Shown here one piece after another: positions 1-9,745 of a stretch of 64,000 nucleotides of DNA; the first letter of the stretch is position 1, and each line of letters starts with the position of its first letter. The notes beneath the pieces were generated by a model. The model saw only the letters and a program-made list of their open reading frames with translations. It searched no databases and was not told where the DNA came from. The position numbers were made by a program, and so were the translations under genes. The stretch comes from Nereocystis luetkeana (taxonomy: Eukaryota > Sar > Phaeophyceae > Laminariales > Laminariaceae), in NCBI GenBank assembly GCA_031213475.1, contig JARUPZ010000013.1, positions 7,482,739-7,546,738 on the forward strand. Direction: 5' to 3'.

Positions 1-2190
1 AACGAACCGGGTAACGTCGCGGGGGAGTTCACGCAAGGGACGAAAGCGAGCGAGCGGAGCAACGGTCCGACCGAACGAAGCGCGTTGCATCGTCGTATAT
101 CATAGAGTACATTCGTAGCTCGCTCTTTTCAAGCTCGTTGTACCCCCGTGGAGGCATTTCGTGACATTGCTTGGGGCAGACACGCAGAAACCAAAGACAG
201 ACGCCAGATGTACGTATCATACTGCTCTATGAGCACGAAAAGTACTACGAGTACCCACTGCTGTTATCGCATTTCGAGCGCCGACTTTTTTTTTTTTGTG
301 GGTGTTTTCTTCTACTTTCTTCAGTTTTTCTGTTTCCTTCCACTTCCTAATTTTCTTCACGAAATATATGAAAACAAACGCTTTTTGTCTGAGAAAAAGT
401 ACGAACTACAACCTTGAAAAAAAAAAATGGCACTTTTTGTTCTTCCACGCCCCCCCCGATATACCTGAACCTCTCCTCTCCTCTCCACTTCATGTGGTTA
501 TCAAAACCTGAACCTCTCCTCTCTATACTTATTTGAGATAGTAGGCACGCCAATGAAGCACGCCGTATCATATCACGGAAACCCATCAAAAGTGTTTTGT
601 CCCCCCAACTACCTGAGGGCATGTCCAAACAGAGTCGAAATCGAAAATCGAAAATCGAAATGATTGTAAACAAGGCGCTGATTGGTCCCTCGCCCACGCA
701 TGCTCACCTTCGTTTTTTAGGTTCCGAGAAAAGTGAACGATTTATAACCCAATGCCAGACTCAAAAAGTTGGCGGCTGTAAATCGAAGAGCAAACCGATC
801 GCACGAACAGCAACAATTCAGCGCGTCCTACTGGTCAGCGCAGCCACGTCTACATACCAACATCAGGACCACCGCACACAGCATCCAACCCACAGCTAAC
901 ACGGCGACACGGCCGCACAGGCACCCCGCAAACAGCCAGCCGGCGAACCAAAACACCAGCCCCGACGTTCTCGGGCCTTTGTTTCCCGGCGTTCGAGCCA
1001 ACGCGATTATGTTTTGAGGAAAATTGAGGATGATGCCCTCGAGAACGAGGTCGGAAGTTCGCTCTCAGTTTCATTTAAAGTTTGATCCCGGGGCGTCAAC
1101 GCTGGACGCTCCACCACCTCCATGGGAGGCCCAGCGACGTCCCAGAATCGAATTGCCGTCGCGTTTGCCTGCTTCTGTGGTGGATCTGTGTTACCGAGCG
1201 CCTGATTGCCGGCATGTGTTTCACAGATGCGGCCGGCCCAAGTAGGTTGTGCTCTCCGTTGCTTTTGTCCTGAATTTCTATCTTCACTTTTCGATCATGT
1301 ATGGACCACCTTGGCCATTTTTTATCGAAATCGAAACTAATTCGATTATTGATCGCGCTTTTCTATTATGTTTGGACACACCCTGAACCTCTCCTCTCCT
1401 CCCCTCTCCACTTCTTGTGGTCATCAAAACCTGATCCTCTCCTGTCCTCTCTCTCTATATACTCGAGATGGGATGTACGTCAATGAAACATGCTATCAAA
1501 ATATATCATACTACGGAAACCTCCGAAAATGCGTTTCGGAATTCGGAAGGAGTGGGGAAAAGAAAAGAGGAAGAGAAGGGCAGTATTGGGTCTGTGGTAG
1601 GTTTCCTGGTGAGAGCCAACTACTTGCTGTCGTACCATTTGCCCACAGGATAAGGATGGGCGGGACGGAGAAAGACGAAACACGAGTATGACGCGTCTGC
1701 GCGACCATCAGCATACGTACTGATTGGGCCCGGGCCGGAGTCAGTGTGTAATGGTACCAGGCTGGATTATGTATGAATGCATGCGAAAAAAAGACCAGGT
1801 AGTAAATAATTATTTATTTTCTGAATTCGATGAGACGACAACTATCTATCATCTACCGAATGGGGCTGACACTGCGGCGGCAGTGCCCATCCCTGACCCC
1901 TGGGTATCTACGCGTGGCACGAGTACGTACGTATAGTACAGCGTGGTCGGAGGCATGATCACAGCATCAGCATCATCCTCCGTCGGGGGCGAAACGTATT
2001 GTACGAGCAACAGCAGTACGAATCTGTTTTGTTTTTTTTACGGGAGCAGCAACAAACATGCCTCCTGCCTCCTTGTGCGGCATGTATCAGGTACTATCAA
2101 TATGAATACTACTATTATTAATAATAAATACTACCAGGTATTAATATTATAGATAATACACTACTGCTGTACCTGGTTAAAGTAGATCAC
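1..2190. other. gene-poor left edge with a direct-repeat pair
   Basis: I see no convincing gene here. The clear structure is a direct repeat: about 465-590 and about 1382-1520 both run from CTGAACCTCTCCTCTCC through a TCATCAAAACCTGA block to a stretch around ATCATA and ACGGAAACC. The copies are roughly 80% alike by eye and about 915 bp apart. Pyrimidine-rich CCTCTCC runs give spurious ORFs. The 780-1250 segment is GC-richer, but its short ORFs have no recognisable domain and no exon-like borders. Confidence 0.5.
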
Positions 2191-2255
2191 ACGTGTTGTT
2201 GTTGTTCTCACATTAAATTTAATTTAACTCTCTGACGAAGGAGTCCGTGGTCACA
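2187..2255 (-). repeat. LINE 3'-tail fragment
   Basis: The reverse complement matches the end of the LINE at 9746-14010: a CCACGGACT block, then GTTAATGTGAGAACAACAAC. The copy is heavily 5'-truncated and keeps only the last ~60 bp. Confidence 0.5.
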
Positions 2256-2867
2256 CAAAGGTGTTGGAGTCCTAGGAAGATCCGAAAAACAAAAAAGAAT
2301 CGGAAATTCGGCTGCCTCAAAATACACGAGCGCACACGAGCTAAAACCAATGTGCAAACTGAACTAACATGGCCGCGAGTATATCCTCTCAGCTATAACA
2401 TAAGAGTACCCCCGTTCCCACCATTATAACCAACTCGTGGCTGCTGACTACAGCGGATGCTGTCTGAAGTGCTGCCTGCACCGTACGAAACGCACGGTAG
2501 TCGTGAAAACGAAAGAGGAACACACCTGCCTGCTATCTGGAGTGCTGTCAGAGTGAAGACTCGCGGATATGCAGTGAAAAAAGGAGCAATCGAACCTTAG
2601 TACCACACGAATATCAACGATCGCCATCTCTTCCTGGACTGTCTGACACAAAAAAGGTGCAGTACCACGTCCCTGATAATTGCGTGGGTTATTTTCCCCA
2701 TGAATGGGATGTTGGGTTACAAGATACACACAAGAACACAAACGTCGTACGTGGTACGTACCGGTACGTCGAGTATCATAAATATACCAGGTATACCTAT
2801 ACGTACGTACCAGGTACGATATACCTGGTATACTGCTGTAGGATACGTCACACCTGGTACTTATCAT

Positions 2868-2922
2868 TGTGGTTGTTGTTCTCACATTAACTCTCAGACG
2901 AAGGAGTCCGTGGTCACACAAC
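2868..2922 (-). repeat. LINE 3'-tail fragment, second copy
   Basis: It carries the same ~55 bp tail as 2187-2255, ending in a GTGTGACCACGGACTCC block when read on the plus strand as its complement. It lacks the internal TTAAATTTAA expansion of the first copy. It lies among several TACC(A/T)GGTA motifs. Confidence 0.5.
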
Positions 2923-3118
2923 ATACATATCATATCATACTGCCATACATCCTGCTGTAGGATACGTATGATAGTCGTGATAAACATATGATAGGTGTAG
3001 CAGCAGCGACGCGCACTACCTCGTACCTCGTACCAGAGTAGTTCTTGTGATCTTGATACGATACCTGGCACGAATACTCATTTTTTATGTTTCGTTCTAT
3101 ATAACTCGTATCGTCCTA

Positions 3119-3278
3119 CAACAACAGCAGCAGCAGCAGCAGTACGTATATATCGATATACCGATCGCTTGCTGGTTGCTGATGCGTACCCATCCATGCG
3201 AATTGCGCCTTACGCACTACAATAACGGCAGCAGTGCGTGAGGATATACGATACCAGGCAGTCAAGTCAAGCATGCAC

Positions 3279-3311
<33 letters not shown>

Positions 3312-3688
3312 GTATGGTACCATGATAAACGTATACGCACTCACAACACCGACAGGACCGACAGCACCATTCCCTGAATGCGATCCGTTCGGCTATTGAT
3401 TGAACGATACGAGGTACCCCATATTATACACTTTAAAAAGAAGGATACACAAAAATACGACCTACATACTGTTGTACTGCTGTCTGCTGCTGTGTACGTA
3501 CCTCTGTCAGCCATCGCACTCCGAGCCGGCGTAGCTGAGGTGCCTGTCCCTCCCTGCTTGGCTCTCTGATTGCAAGGTTAGCCCCCTCTCCCCTCTCCTC
3601 CCCGAACGCTTCAAGAATTTCAGCAGACAAACGGAGTTGCTCGCTCCTCGCTGCGTTCCCTTTCTCCCTCTCACAAAAAACAAGAGCC

Positions 3689-3734
<46 letters not shown>

Positions 3735-4330
3735 TTGGCTGGCTGGCTGGCTGGCTGGTTGGCTGCTGCAGCTGTTGCTGTTGCTGTTGCTGCTGCTGTT
3801 GCGGCGGTGGCTGCTTCTGTGGCGTTGTGTTCGGTGTGTTTTTGGATTGTTGGACCTACAACCAGGAGATGAGTAGTACTCAGTCGTAGTTGATTGTTTT
3901 TTTGGCTCTTCTGCGATGGCAATCGATCAAACAAACAAAAAACGCAACAGCAGACAGAAGAAGCCGCAAAAGCCACAAGGCAGGAGGGGTGTCGAATTGT
4001 TAGGTGTGGCTTGGGCGGGGGAAGAGCTTCGCTTAGCTTTTGTCGGGCATCTCACGATCACCACAAGCAACGCAGCCAGGGAGACAGGGTCGGCGGTACT
4101 TCTGGTGCGTACAAGAGACGAGGGACGAGGCACACGCGGGGTGGGTTGTAGGCGGCTTGTTCATCTGCCACTATCGTCATTGAACCAACAGCCAACAGAG
4201 TCCTCGAAGCAGCCTTGGTTGAAAAACCTCGGTCGTACAGGGCACACTCGAGGCACCCACCGACCCACCAACCGACAGCAGCAACAGCAACAACAACACC
4301 AGCAGCAGCAGCAGCAGCAACAGAAGCGCT
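3119..4330. repeat. CAG/CTGG microsatellite cluster
   Basis: CAG runs lie at 3125-3143 and 3281-3311. A CTGG array fills 3684-3765 and passes into CTG/TTG triplets to ~3805. A CAG/CAA stretch lies at 4276-4325. The flanks are GC-rich with scattered short ORFs, one with poly-Gln (3916-4383), but I find no domain, so no protein is claimed. The cluster could be the untranslated or first-exon region of an unseen gene. Confidence 0.7.
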
Positions 4331-4740
4331 CCCTGCACAGCAAGCAATATTTCGCAACAGGTGGCTCACTCGAACGACGCTAGGGCATGACCTCAAAGTT
4401 GCGAGTTTGGATTAGCTGGGGCAAGCCGGTACAGCAGACACAGGCTATATGATATATGCCCGCTACCGCTGCAGAAAGGGGGGCAGAGAGATCAAGCACA
4501 GAAATACGGATTCCCCAAAAACAAAGGGGAAACAGACAGGAGGTAGGTGTCCGCCCAGCTGCACCCGATGCCCTCACCGACCACCGGTGCTCGCACCAGG
4601 CCTGGGCTGAGATCGGTTCACCGTAGGGAAATAGGGCAGCGCGGCTTGAACAATCAGGCGGGTCTGCCGCTGTCGTGAATAATCCCTGTGACTTGCCTGC
4701 CTGCTGTGCTGTGAGCTTGACCGACTCTTCTTGTCAGCAG

Positions 4741-4826
4741 GCCAAAAATGCCCCCCGGAGTCTGAACCGACGACGGCGCAGGCGACGGAGGACGGAAGCT
4801 CAACCAACACAAAGCCGGGCACTGTG
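4741..4826 (+). CDS. candidate isolated exon, Arg-rich
   Basis: A pyrimidine-rich acceptor (CTCTTCTTGTCAGCAG) ends at 4740 and a GTACGC donor follows 4826. The 86 bp between them are open in a frame reading AKNAPRSLN and then a run of eight arginines. Composition is GC-rich like the exons of the gene at 34.6 kb. I found no partner exon nearby, and the minus strand is also open here, so this may be chance. Confidence 0.22.
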
Positions 4827-5072
4827 GTACGCCGCTTTCGCCTGTCAAGGTTCGGTAGAGCCTTGGTTACGCAGGATCGCAAGTCCTTGGAGTTGTGATA
4901 CTAATAGGGTTAATGTCCAACGAAGAGATCATATAAATAAACGCATCTCTTTTACACCTGCAGGTGGAAAACAATATATTGGCGTTTGTTATTAGGGGAT
5001 AGGGGACAGAATAATTATTTTAGCATGCACAAACTTTTTTTTTGTTGTTGCACGAACTACTGCTACCGCTGC

Positions 5073-5312
5073 TGTGTGTGTGTGTGTGTGTGTTCTTATA
5101 CCCCGTTCTTTCTACCCGTCGACATCCAGCACAACCAGTGTCCGTGCCGATTCTTCAATCCTAGAAGAGATACAAGTTCTGTGGTCACAAACTACGCCAC
5201 AGAGATACTAGGTTGCCACGTGTGCAGTATATGCACTGCAGTGGGCAATGCAAAGCCATGTGTCATCATACTAGATACGACAGGCACGACATACACATTC
5301 TATGAAATAGTG
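5073..5312 (+). repeat. interspersed repeat R5, intact copy without SINE
   Basis: The copy starts in a TG microsatellite (5077-5096). It runs through CTACCCGTCGACATCC, AGAGATACAAGTTCTGTGGTC and GGCAATGCAAAGCCATG to ACGACAGGCACGACATAC and TTCTATGAAA. The join CATCATACTAGATACGACAGG at 5265-5285 is uninterrupted, so this copy shows the empty site for the SINE present in the copies at 6.9 and 33 kb. It has no coding content that I recognise. Confidence 0.75.
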
Positions 5313-5611
5313 AAACGAAAAGAAACAATCTACAGCTACACTATTAATAATAGCTGTAGTACTACGACGTTTCAGTTTACATACTACCCTGGGGCGACGT
5401 ATAATAGTACATATTCCATTTACTGTTACTATGTAGTACGTAGTTGAATTCTTATACTTACGCGCAGCGTGTTTCAGCGGTGCGGAGGGTAATTATATAC
5501 AGCAGCACCAGCAGAGCAGCACAACAATGTACATGCAGTAGCAGCAGCAGCCAGCACAGCGCTAAATAAATAATAGCATGACTGCATGTTGTAATACTAC
5601 TATTACTTGTA

Positions 5612-5641
5612 ATTTCTACTACTACTACTACTACTACTACC
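5612..5641. repeat. CTA microsatellite
   Basis: About nine CTA/ACT triplets. The flanks to 6085 show no gene. Two overlapping TACCAGGTA motifs lie at 6039-6054. Confidence 0.85.
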
Positions 5642-6086
5642 CCACCACTATACTCGTAGTTATGATATACTCGACGAATAGGTACGTATAAATCTCCTGG
5701 ATGCATACTCGTACCGATTTTGGATCATTACTGTTTGAGACGATTAATTGCTGCTGGGCATGTTGCAGAGGCGTGGCATGTATATACGTGTATAGTTGTA
5801 CATGTTGTGTCCGCTCCATCCACTCGAATCCACTCTGTGCTGTGGCTGGTGTATGATTGTTGGTGTTGTTGTTTTCACAGCGGAGCAACGAACAACAAGA
5901 ACCCACACAGCCGGCTGAAAAACTTGAACGCATTTCAGGTATAAACCACTTGGAAGTTAACCAAGATTAAACTATAGGAAATTTCTTGCAGTGGGAGCAA
6001 AAAATGTCGGTATACGTACGTCCAGGAAAAAAAAGAAATACCAGGTACCAGGTATGACTGTTTTTCTAAACTCCTCGTATACTTTA

Positions 6087-6607
6087 TTACACAGAATATA
6101 ACACCGTACGACTTTCTGTGCGTTGAGACATGCGCGTAGCTGTTATGAACCAGCCATTTTTATGGACAGCGGGTTTTTGGTAGGTGCTTCTTCGGGGGTG
6201 CTGGGGAAGGAGGACTTGGGCCCTTGCGGTCGGAGGAGGCAGGGTCAGGGGGGGGTACGGGAGAAGTAACACAGTATAGTAGTGGTATGTGGGGGGAAGG
6301 GTTGGAGAATATTATTATAAGGAGGAAGAGCCGCAGGGATAGCGAGACGGCAGGGACTCTCTCCTAGGCACTACCGAGAGCAGTGTAGACCAGCAACACC
6401 ACACGATCTTCTGCGCGTTGAAACACGCGCGTAGCAGTAATGAACCAGCCATTTTTATGGGCAGCGGGTTTTTGGTGGATGCTTCTTCGGGAGTGCTTGG
6501 GTGCTTGGGGGGGGAGGACTGGGCCCTTGCGGTTGGAGGTGGCAGGGTCAGGGGTACGGGAGAGAAGTAACAGTAAGTAAGTAGTAGTAGTGGTAGTAGT
6601 AGTAGTG

Positions 6608-6640
<33 letters not shown>

Positions 6641-6698
6641 TAGTAGTAATAGTAGTAGTAGTAGTAGTAGTAGTAGTAATAGTAATAATAGTAGTAGC

Positions 6699-6738
<40 letters not shown>

Positions 6739-6739
6739 A

Positions 6740-6780
<41 letters not shown>

Positions 6781-6890
6781 TGGGGGGGGGAAGGGTTGGA
6801 GGAGGTAGAAGAGCTACGTACGAAGAGAGAAAAACCGCAGCGACTCTCTCCTTCGTACTACTACCGATATAGCAGTGTGTGTGTTCTTCA
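6087..6890. repeat. tandem duplication (~310 bp unit) with AGT expansion in the second unit
   Basis: Unit one (about 6087-6395) and unit two (about 6405-6890) share CGCGCGTAGC, AACCAGCCATTTTTATGG, CAGCGGGTTTTTGGT, GGCAGGGTCAGGGG, GAAGTAACA and GACTCTCTCCT in the same order. Unit one has a short AGTATAGTAGTGGTATG where unit two has ~215 bp of AGT repeats (6562-6778). Further partial copies lie at 7553-7665 and about 27850-27920. Confidence 0.75.
6562..6778. repeat. AGT microsatellite, ~215 bp
   Basis: A nearly pure AGT array with occasional AAT and AGC triplets. It sits inside the second unit of the local duplication. Confidence 0.95.
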
Positions 6891-7072
6891 CATTAAACCT
6901 TTCTTTCTACCCGTCGACATCCAGCACAACCAGTGTCCGTGCCGATTCTCCAATCCTAGAAGAGATACAAGTTCTGTGGTCACAAAGCTACGCCACAGAG
7001 ATACTACGTTGCCACGTGTGCAGTAAGCACTGCAGTGGGCAATGCAAAGCCATGTCATCATACTATGTCGGT
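6875..7072 (+). repeat. R5 repeat, 5' part
   Basis: Same family as 5073-5312, beginning GTGTGTGTTCTTCACATTAAACC. It is cut at CATCATACTATGTC, where the SINE begins. The remainder (GATACGACAGGCACGACATAC) resumes at 7521. Confidence 0.75.
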
Positions 7073-7412
7073 CGCCCCGGTGGTTCAAGTGGTTAACCTC
7101 GAATTCTACTTGTTTGAGTCCTGGGTTCGAGCCCTAGGAGGGTCGGACTTTGACTTTATTTGCAAAAATAAAAAAAGGGATTCAATTGTTGAGAGCGCCT
7201 TGCAGCGTGGGTAGGCACAATTCGATGCGAGTCGACGAGGGAAGAAAAGGCTGAAATCTTCTCGCGATAAAAATGAAGGCACGTACCGTAGTGGGAAGGG
7301 GGGAGAAGAGCCTGCTATGTGACCCCGGATCTGAGTTACGAGTTGGAAGGAGAGAGAGAAGAAGATGTGCGAAGATAATGAATGGGATGGAAAAAAAAAA
7401 AAAACAAAAAAA
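7073..7412 (+). mobile_element. tRNA-derived SINE (S1), full copy
   Basis: The head matches an RNA polymerase III internal promoter. The A box TGGTTCAAGTGG lies near 7080 and the B box GGTTCGAGCCC near 7123, at tRNA-like spacing. The body has an A-rich linker (~7165-7180), then CAATTCGATGCGAGTCGACG, CTTCTCGCGATAAAAATGAA, CTATGTGACCCCGGATCTGAG and GAATGGGATGG, and ends in poly(A). It sits inside repeat R5. Partial copies lie at 15543, 19535, 25110, 27175, 32996 and 51655. Confidence 0.8.
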
Positions 7413-7520
7413 AACGGGGGGCCATAGTTGACAGGACCAAATATTGTCAGTAAAAATGGATAAACATATAGGTTTTAATGTATATACCATAGGTCCTGTG
7501 AACTGTGGTCCCCCGTAATA
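7413..7520 (+). mobile_element. short TIR transposon M1 (reverse orientation), ~108 bp
   Basis: M1 is a non-autonomous element. Its ends are inverted repeats of TTACGGGGGACCATAGTTAA type flanked by TA, enclosing ~60 bp with GGACCTATGG and TTTTTACTAACAATATTTGG. With no coding capacity and an apparent TA target duplication, it resembles a Tc1/mariner-type MITE. In this copy the left end is ACGGGGGGCCATAGTTGACA and it follows the SINE poly(A) directly. Confidence 0.8.
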
Positions 7521-7557
7521 GATACGACAGGCACGACATACACAATCTATGACCCGC
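7521..7557 (+). repeat. R5 repeat, 3' remainder
   Basis: GATACGACAGGCACGACATAC continues the R5 copy interrupted at 7072. The SINE and the M1 element are therefore both nested in it. Confidence 0.7.
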
Positions 7558-7906
7558 AACACCGCACGACCTTCTGCGTGTGGAAACATGCGCGTTGAGC
7601 AGTTATAAACCAGCCATTTTGATGGGCAGCGGGTTTTTGGTAGCTGCTTCTTAGGGGGTGCTTAAGGAGGGGAGTGGTCGTTTTTTGGTGGATGAGATGG
7701 AGGGATGTTGGTTGGAGTAATCTCCACGAGCGTCACATCAGTTTTGATTTCAATTTTGTCGTATGATAGCGCTATGGAGTTTGCTTTAAAACATCGAGAC
7801 TCTGCAAATAAATTTCCTTTTTCTGTAGATAGATCGGACTCGGAAATAAACGTGTCAAAATGCAGAAAATAAATATATATATATTAAAACACACTATACT
7901 TTCGAC

Positions 7907-9620
7907 ATGTCCGACAAACGGGCGGCGGCCCTCACCGCCGTCGAATCTCTCGAGCAACGGACGAGTTACCTCGAAAGGGCCCTGGACCCGGGGTTGTCCC
8001 TCGAAGCATGTAAAAGAGCAGACAACGGGGCCCAGTGGGCGCACGAGAAATTCCTCAACTACCGGGAGCGGCGGAGGCACAACCGTTTTTCCAGGAGGGG
8101 TGCCCGGATAGATAGTCGGTTGACTCACAAAACCTTACCAGCAAGCCCAAGCACGCCTTTCTACGGGAGCGGGAGGGTTAGGGCTGCCGTCGACAGAAGC
8201 AAGGAGAATGTCGGCATCCATCGGGAGCAGGGTGGGGGCCTTGCCGGGGGTCCTAGCAGACCTCACAGGCCCGTTAGGCGATAAGTTGAGGAGGGGGCTC
8301 CCAGAATCGAGCATCATTGCTCAGCTGGGAGACAGCTTGCGGGAGATTAGGGATGCATGGGGGGTGTCACAGGAAGCGATGGCGGGCATCGTCCACGAAT
8401 CTTGGTTGTAATGGGGTCTAGGCGCAGAGGGGGACAGGGCCCCAAGACCCCCAGAGAACGACATGCTGGCTGCACACGACGCGATAACCACTAACTCACG
8501 CAAAGTCCAACAGAAGTTGGGCAAGTTGGGTAACCAACGTCGGCACGCAACCCGCGCTGCCTCGCTGGAGAAGCTCCCGGAGACAGCACGCCCTCCCGAA
8601 CCGGGCAACCCGATGGGTGGGACCGAAACCAAAGCCCTCGCCAAGGCTCGCTATAGGAGCCTACAGGGGGCTGGAGCTACGGCATGCCTTCGGGCGAGAC
8701 CAACGGACTCACTCCGGGTCATACCCGCAGAAGAGTTTGTGGGCATGGGAAGGCGGTTCATTGGGATAGAGGAACACGTGGCAGTGAGGTGCCCCTGCTG
8801 CGACGCAGTGGACGTGGACACTCGCCGCGGGCGCATCTGTCCCAGAGCAAGGGCGGAGGTAAATCAACACGAACCGCTCGTCCACGCGATGTCCCGAACG
8901 TTGAATCGGCTGGGAATTGCACACCAAGTGGAAAGCGGCGAACCGTTCACCGCAGACCGAAATCTGCGGATGGATGGACATTGTCGTCAGGAGAGGAGGT
9001 CTACGGGATGCTCCTACCAGGGAGTATAGGGAGAAGCCCATCCTGCTGGACGTCGCCCATGCGGACCCTCTATATATAGCGCAGATACACCTGCGAGGAG
9101 GCAGTGCCGATCAAGATGGATCAGCTGCCTCTACCTCCGAGGCGCGCAAGCGCCAACACTACGCTCGTCCGGGGCATGTGTCTTTTGACGAACGGAGTCA
9201 CAAACTTGCCACTTTAGCGGTGGAAAGCTTTGGGCGTCTCGGGGTAGAGGGCAGTAAGTTCGTCGACCAGCTGGCTGCTAGTAGTGTAGTGGGGGGGAGG
9301 GGGAAGGTGGGTCGATGGGAAGGAAAAAAATGGTGAAGGAACGCCTACTACTCCAAATCGTCTCGGTGACCACGCAGGTGGCCATTTCGAGGAGGGTACC
9401 ACGATTCAGACTCCAGCTTAGTAGGACCCCAGTCCCGTTTTGGGGACAAACTACTTGTAATTAGAGTGCTTTGTCCCCACATATGGGAGTGCGGTGCTAA
9501 AGGGGTTAGGGGTCGTCAGGAATCGAGAAGGAGCAGGGGGGGAGGAGACGACAGACCCACACCGATGGCGTGGGGATGGAGCTTGGATGCGGGTTAGGAT
9601 TGAAGAATAGAAGCAACGAG
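7907..9620 (+). pseudogene. decayed non-LTR retrotransposon C-terminus with zinc-finger-like and restriction-like nuclease region
   Basis: The reading frame shifts several times: 7907-8284, about 8208-8411, 8463-8970, then 8917-9336 in another frame. The third segment carries GATACLRARPTDSLRV, then CPCC with a later C (RGRICPRA) and the H-rich VNQHEPLVHAMSRTLNRLG. Next come LRMDIVVRRGG, PILLDVAHADP and ARKRQHY, then a conserved-looking LATLAVESFGRLGVEGSKF. The order MD-(~20)-LDV-(~30)-K is the layout of the PD-(D/E)XK restriction-like endonuclease found C-terminal to reverse transcriptase in some non-LTR elements. No reverse transcriptase precedes it, so the copy is 5'-truncated. An M2 transposon lies at 9421-9507 near its end. 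The family assignment comes from memory of the domain pattern, not a search. Confidence 0.45.
9421..9507 (+). mobile_element. short TIR transposon M2, ~87 bp
   Basis: M2 is a second non-coding inverted-repeat family, with ends of the type TAACCCCTTTAGAACCGCAG and GTCCCGTTTTGGGGACAAAC. This copy begins TAGTAGGACCCCAGTCCC and ends GGTGCTAAAGGGGTTA. It interrupts the C-terminal coding remnant at 7907-9620. Confidence 0.7.
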
Positions 9621-9745
9621 TACATACTCCCTCGGCTGCTCCCCGGCCGGGGTGGAGCTCCGGCCTGCGGCTTCCCCAACACGTGCTAGAGCTCCCAGTG
9701 GAGCGCGGCCTTGACCTTGCTTGCGCGTCTAACTAGCGTTCGAGC
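9508..9745 (+). other. probable LINE 5' leader, border uncertain
   Basis: A GC-rich stretch between the old retroelement remnant and the LINE ORF. Nothing marks where the remnant ends and the LINE begins. The segment from about 9630, rich in CCGGCCGGGG and CTCCGGCC, is the likeliest 5' UTR. Confidence 0.3.
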
